A DNA stretch of 64,000 nt, taken from assembly GCA_026395405.1 (NCBI GenBank), contig JAPLYU010000001.1, forward strand, positions 62,001-126,000. The letters run 5' to 3'. The translations under genes and the position numbers were made by a program. Of the stretch, positions 63,525 to 64,000 are shown piece by piece. Under the pieces are notes generated by a model, which was given only the letters and a program-made list of their open reading frames with translations, had not been told where the DNA came from and did not search any database. Every line of letters begins with the position of its first letter. Within the stretch, counting starts at the first letter, position 1. Origin of the DNA: Candidatus Saccharimonadota bacterium. Its GTDB lineage: Bacteria; Patescibacteriota; Saccharimonadia; Saccharimonadales; Saccharimonadaceae.

Positions 63525-63998
63525 TTAATTTGGCAGTGAGACGCCAGCTTTTTTCAGTTCGGCGTTAATTGTGTTCTCAAAGTCAGACTGGGTTCCATAG
63601 GCTGACGTGCCTAGCTTTGTGCCGTTTAAGATAAATGTTGGAGTTGCCTCAACAGATTGTTTGCCCCCCAGGGCAATATCATAATTTATTTTGGAAGTTA
63701 CAGCATCGGCTGACATATCAGTATCAAATTTTTTCATATCCAAACCCAAACCCTTGGCAAGGCCATCAAAGAACTTTGTGCGCTCAGTCGCCGATAAATT
63801 ACTCCAATCATTTTGGGTTTCGTATAGCTTGTTGTGCATTTCCCAGTATTTACTCTGTAATCCGGAAGCTTCTGCACTAGCAGCGGCAGCTTTGGCGTTC
63901 GGATGCAAATCGGGAATTGGGAAATTACGAAAAACGAACTGCAGTTGGTTTTGATATTTTTCAGTGATAGATTTTACAACGGGATAAATGCTACCACA
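63525..63998 (-). CDS. DsbA-family thiol-disulfide oxidoreductase, partial
   Basis: The frame runs leftward from the window edge (158 codons visible, N-terminus missing). It begins with CGSIYPVVKSITEKYQNQL, i.e. just at or after the second active-site Cys of a thioredoxin-fold C-x-x-C, then FVFRNFPIPDLHPNAKAAAA, KYWEMHNKLYETQNDW and EATPTFILNGTKLG with the cis-Pro (TPTF). This is the DsbA_2/thioredoxin_4 type. Usually membrane-anchored; it introduces disulfides in exported proteins, fitting with the many Cys-bearing surface proteins in the window. Confidence 0.9.
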   Translation of the reverse strand, partial: CGSIYPVVKSITEKYQNQLQFVFRNFPIPDLHPNAKAAAASAEASGLQSKYWEMHNKLYETQNDWSNLSATERTKFFDGLAKGLGLDMKKFDTDMSADAVTSKINYDIALGGKQSVEATPTFILNGTKLGTSAYGTQSDFENTINAELKKAGVSLPN

Positions 63999-64000
63999 TG

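Overview
The window looks like a chromosome segment of a Saccharibacteria (TM7) / Patescibacteria-type bacterium. Reasons: standard-code stops (TGA ends arcA and several other genes), AT-leaning composition, very tight gene packing, a catabolic arginine deiminase operon, many single-pass membrane-anchored or giant repetitive surface proteins of the style seen in that radiation, and almost no biosynthetic genes. The taxon is an inference from gene style; there is no rRNA or ribosomal protein here to confirm it.

Layout. 1-3650: tail of a surface-polysaccharide locus (four-helix-bundle protein, polyprenyl-phosphate sugar transferase, O-antigen-ligase-like protein, LexA-type DNA-binding protein). 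3700-16700: mixed short operons, with one tRNA-Asn, a candidate structured small RNA (about 5625-5779), a TspO homologue, a NUDIX hydrolase, two GT4 glycosyltransferases, a GNAT, a VOC-fold protein and an M14 carboxypeptidase with Ig-like modules. 16759-21466: arcA-arcB-arcD-arcC, which imports arginine and makes ATP from it. 21456-25000: a metallo-beta-lactamase-fold protein, a protein ending in four helix-turn-helix-like repeats, and a DegV-family protein. 25167-30214: a sortase with a probable substrate, a GT2-like membrane protein and two more secreted proteins that share an Asn/Gly/Thr repeat with the sortase substrate. 30283-33784: small anchored proteins. 33815-51667: a minus-strand run of surface proteins, including a kelch-repeat protein broken by a frameshift, a 2262-residue repetitive protein, a WxL/DUF916-like pair partner and three related secreted proteins. 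52821-58769: a seven-gene F1-ATPase-like operon. 58851-63157: an LtaS-like sulfatase-fold enzyme, an AbrB-type regulator and a 14-TM MFS exporter. The right edge holds a 30-codon ORF with its own promoter and terminator, and a partial DsbA-family protein.

The most unusual item is the F1-like operon. It encodes alpha, beta, gamma, delta, b and a shortened epsilon, with catalytic beta residues intact, but there is no subunit a and no ordinary subunit c. In the position expected for c lies a 285-residue protein with a large predicted extracellular domain followed by a C-terminal two-helix hairpin with a GRNP loop, as in subunit c, but with Met/Val where the ion-carrying Glu/Asp should be. Together with the divergence of the alpha and beta subunits, this suggests an F1 motor coupled to a non-canonical membrane part carrying surface domains, comparable in concept to the F1-like X0 ATPases of mycoplasmas. 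A second recurring signal is a set of genes without Shine-Dalgarno sites whose -10 box ends exactly six bases before the ATG (leaderless mRNAs).
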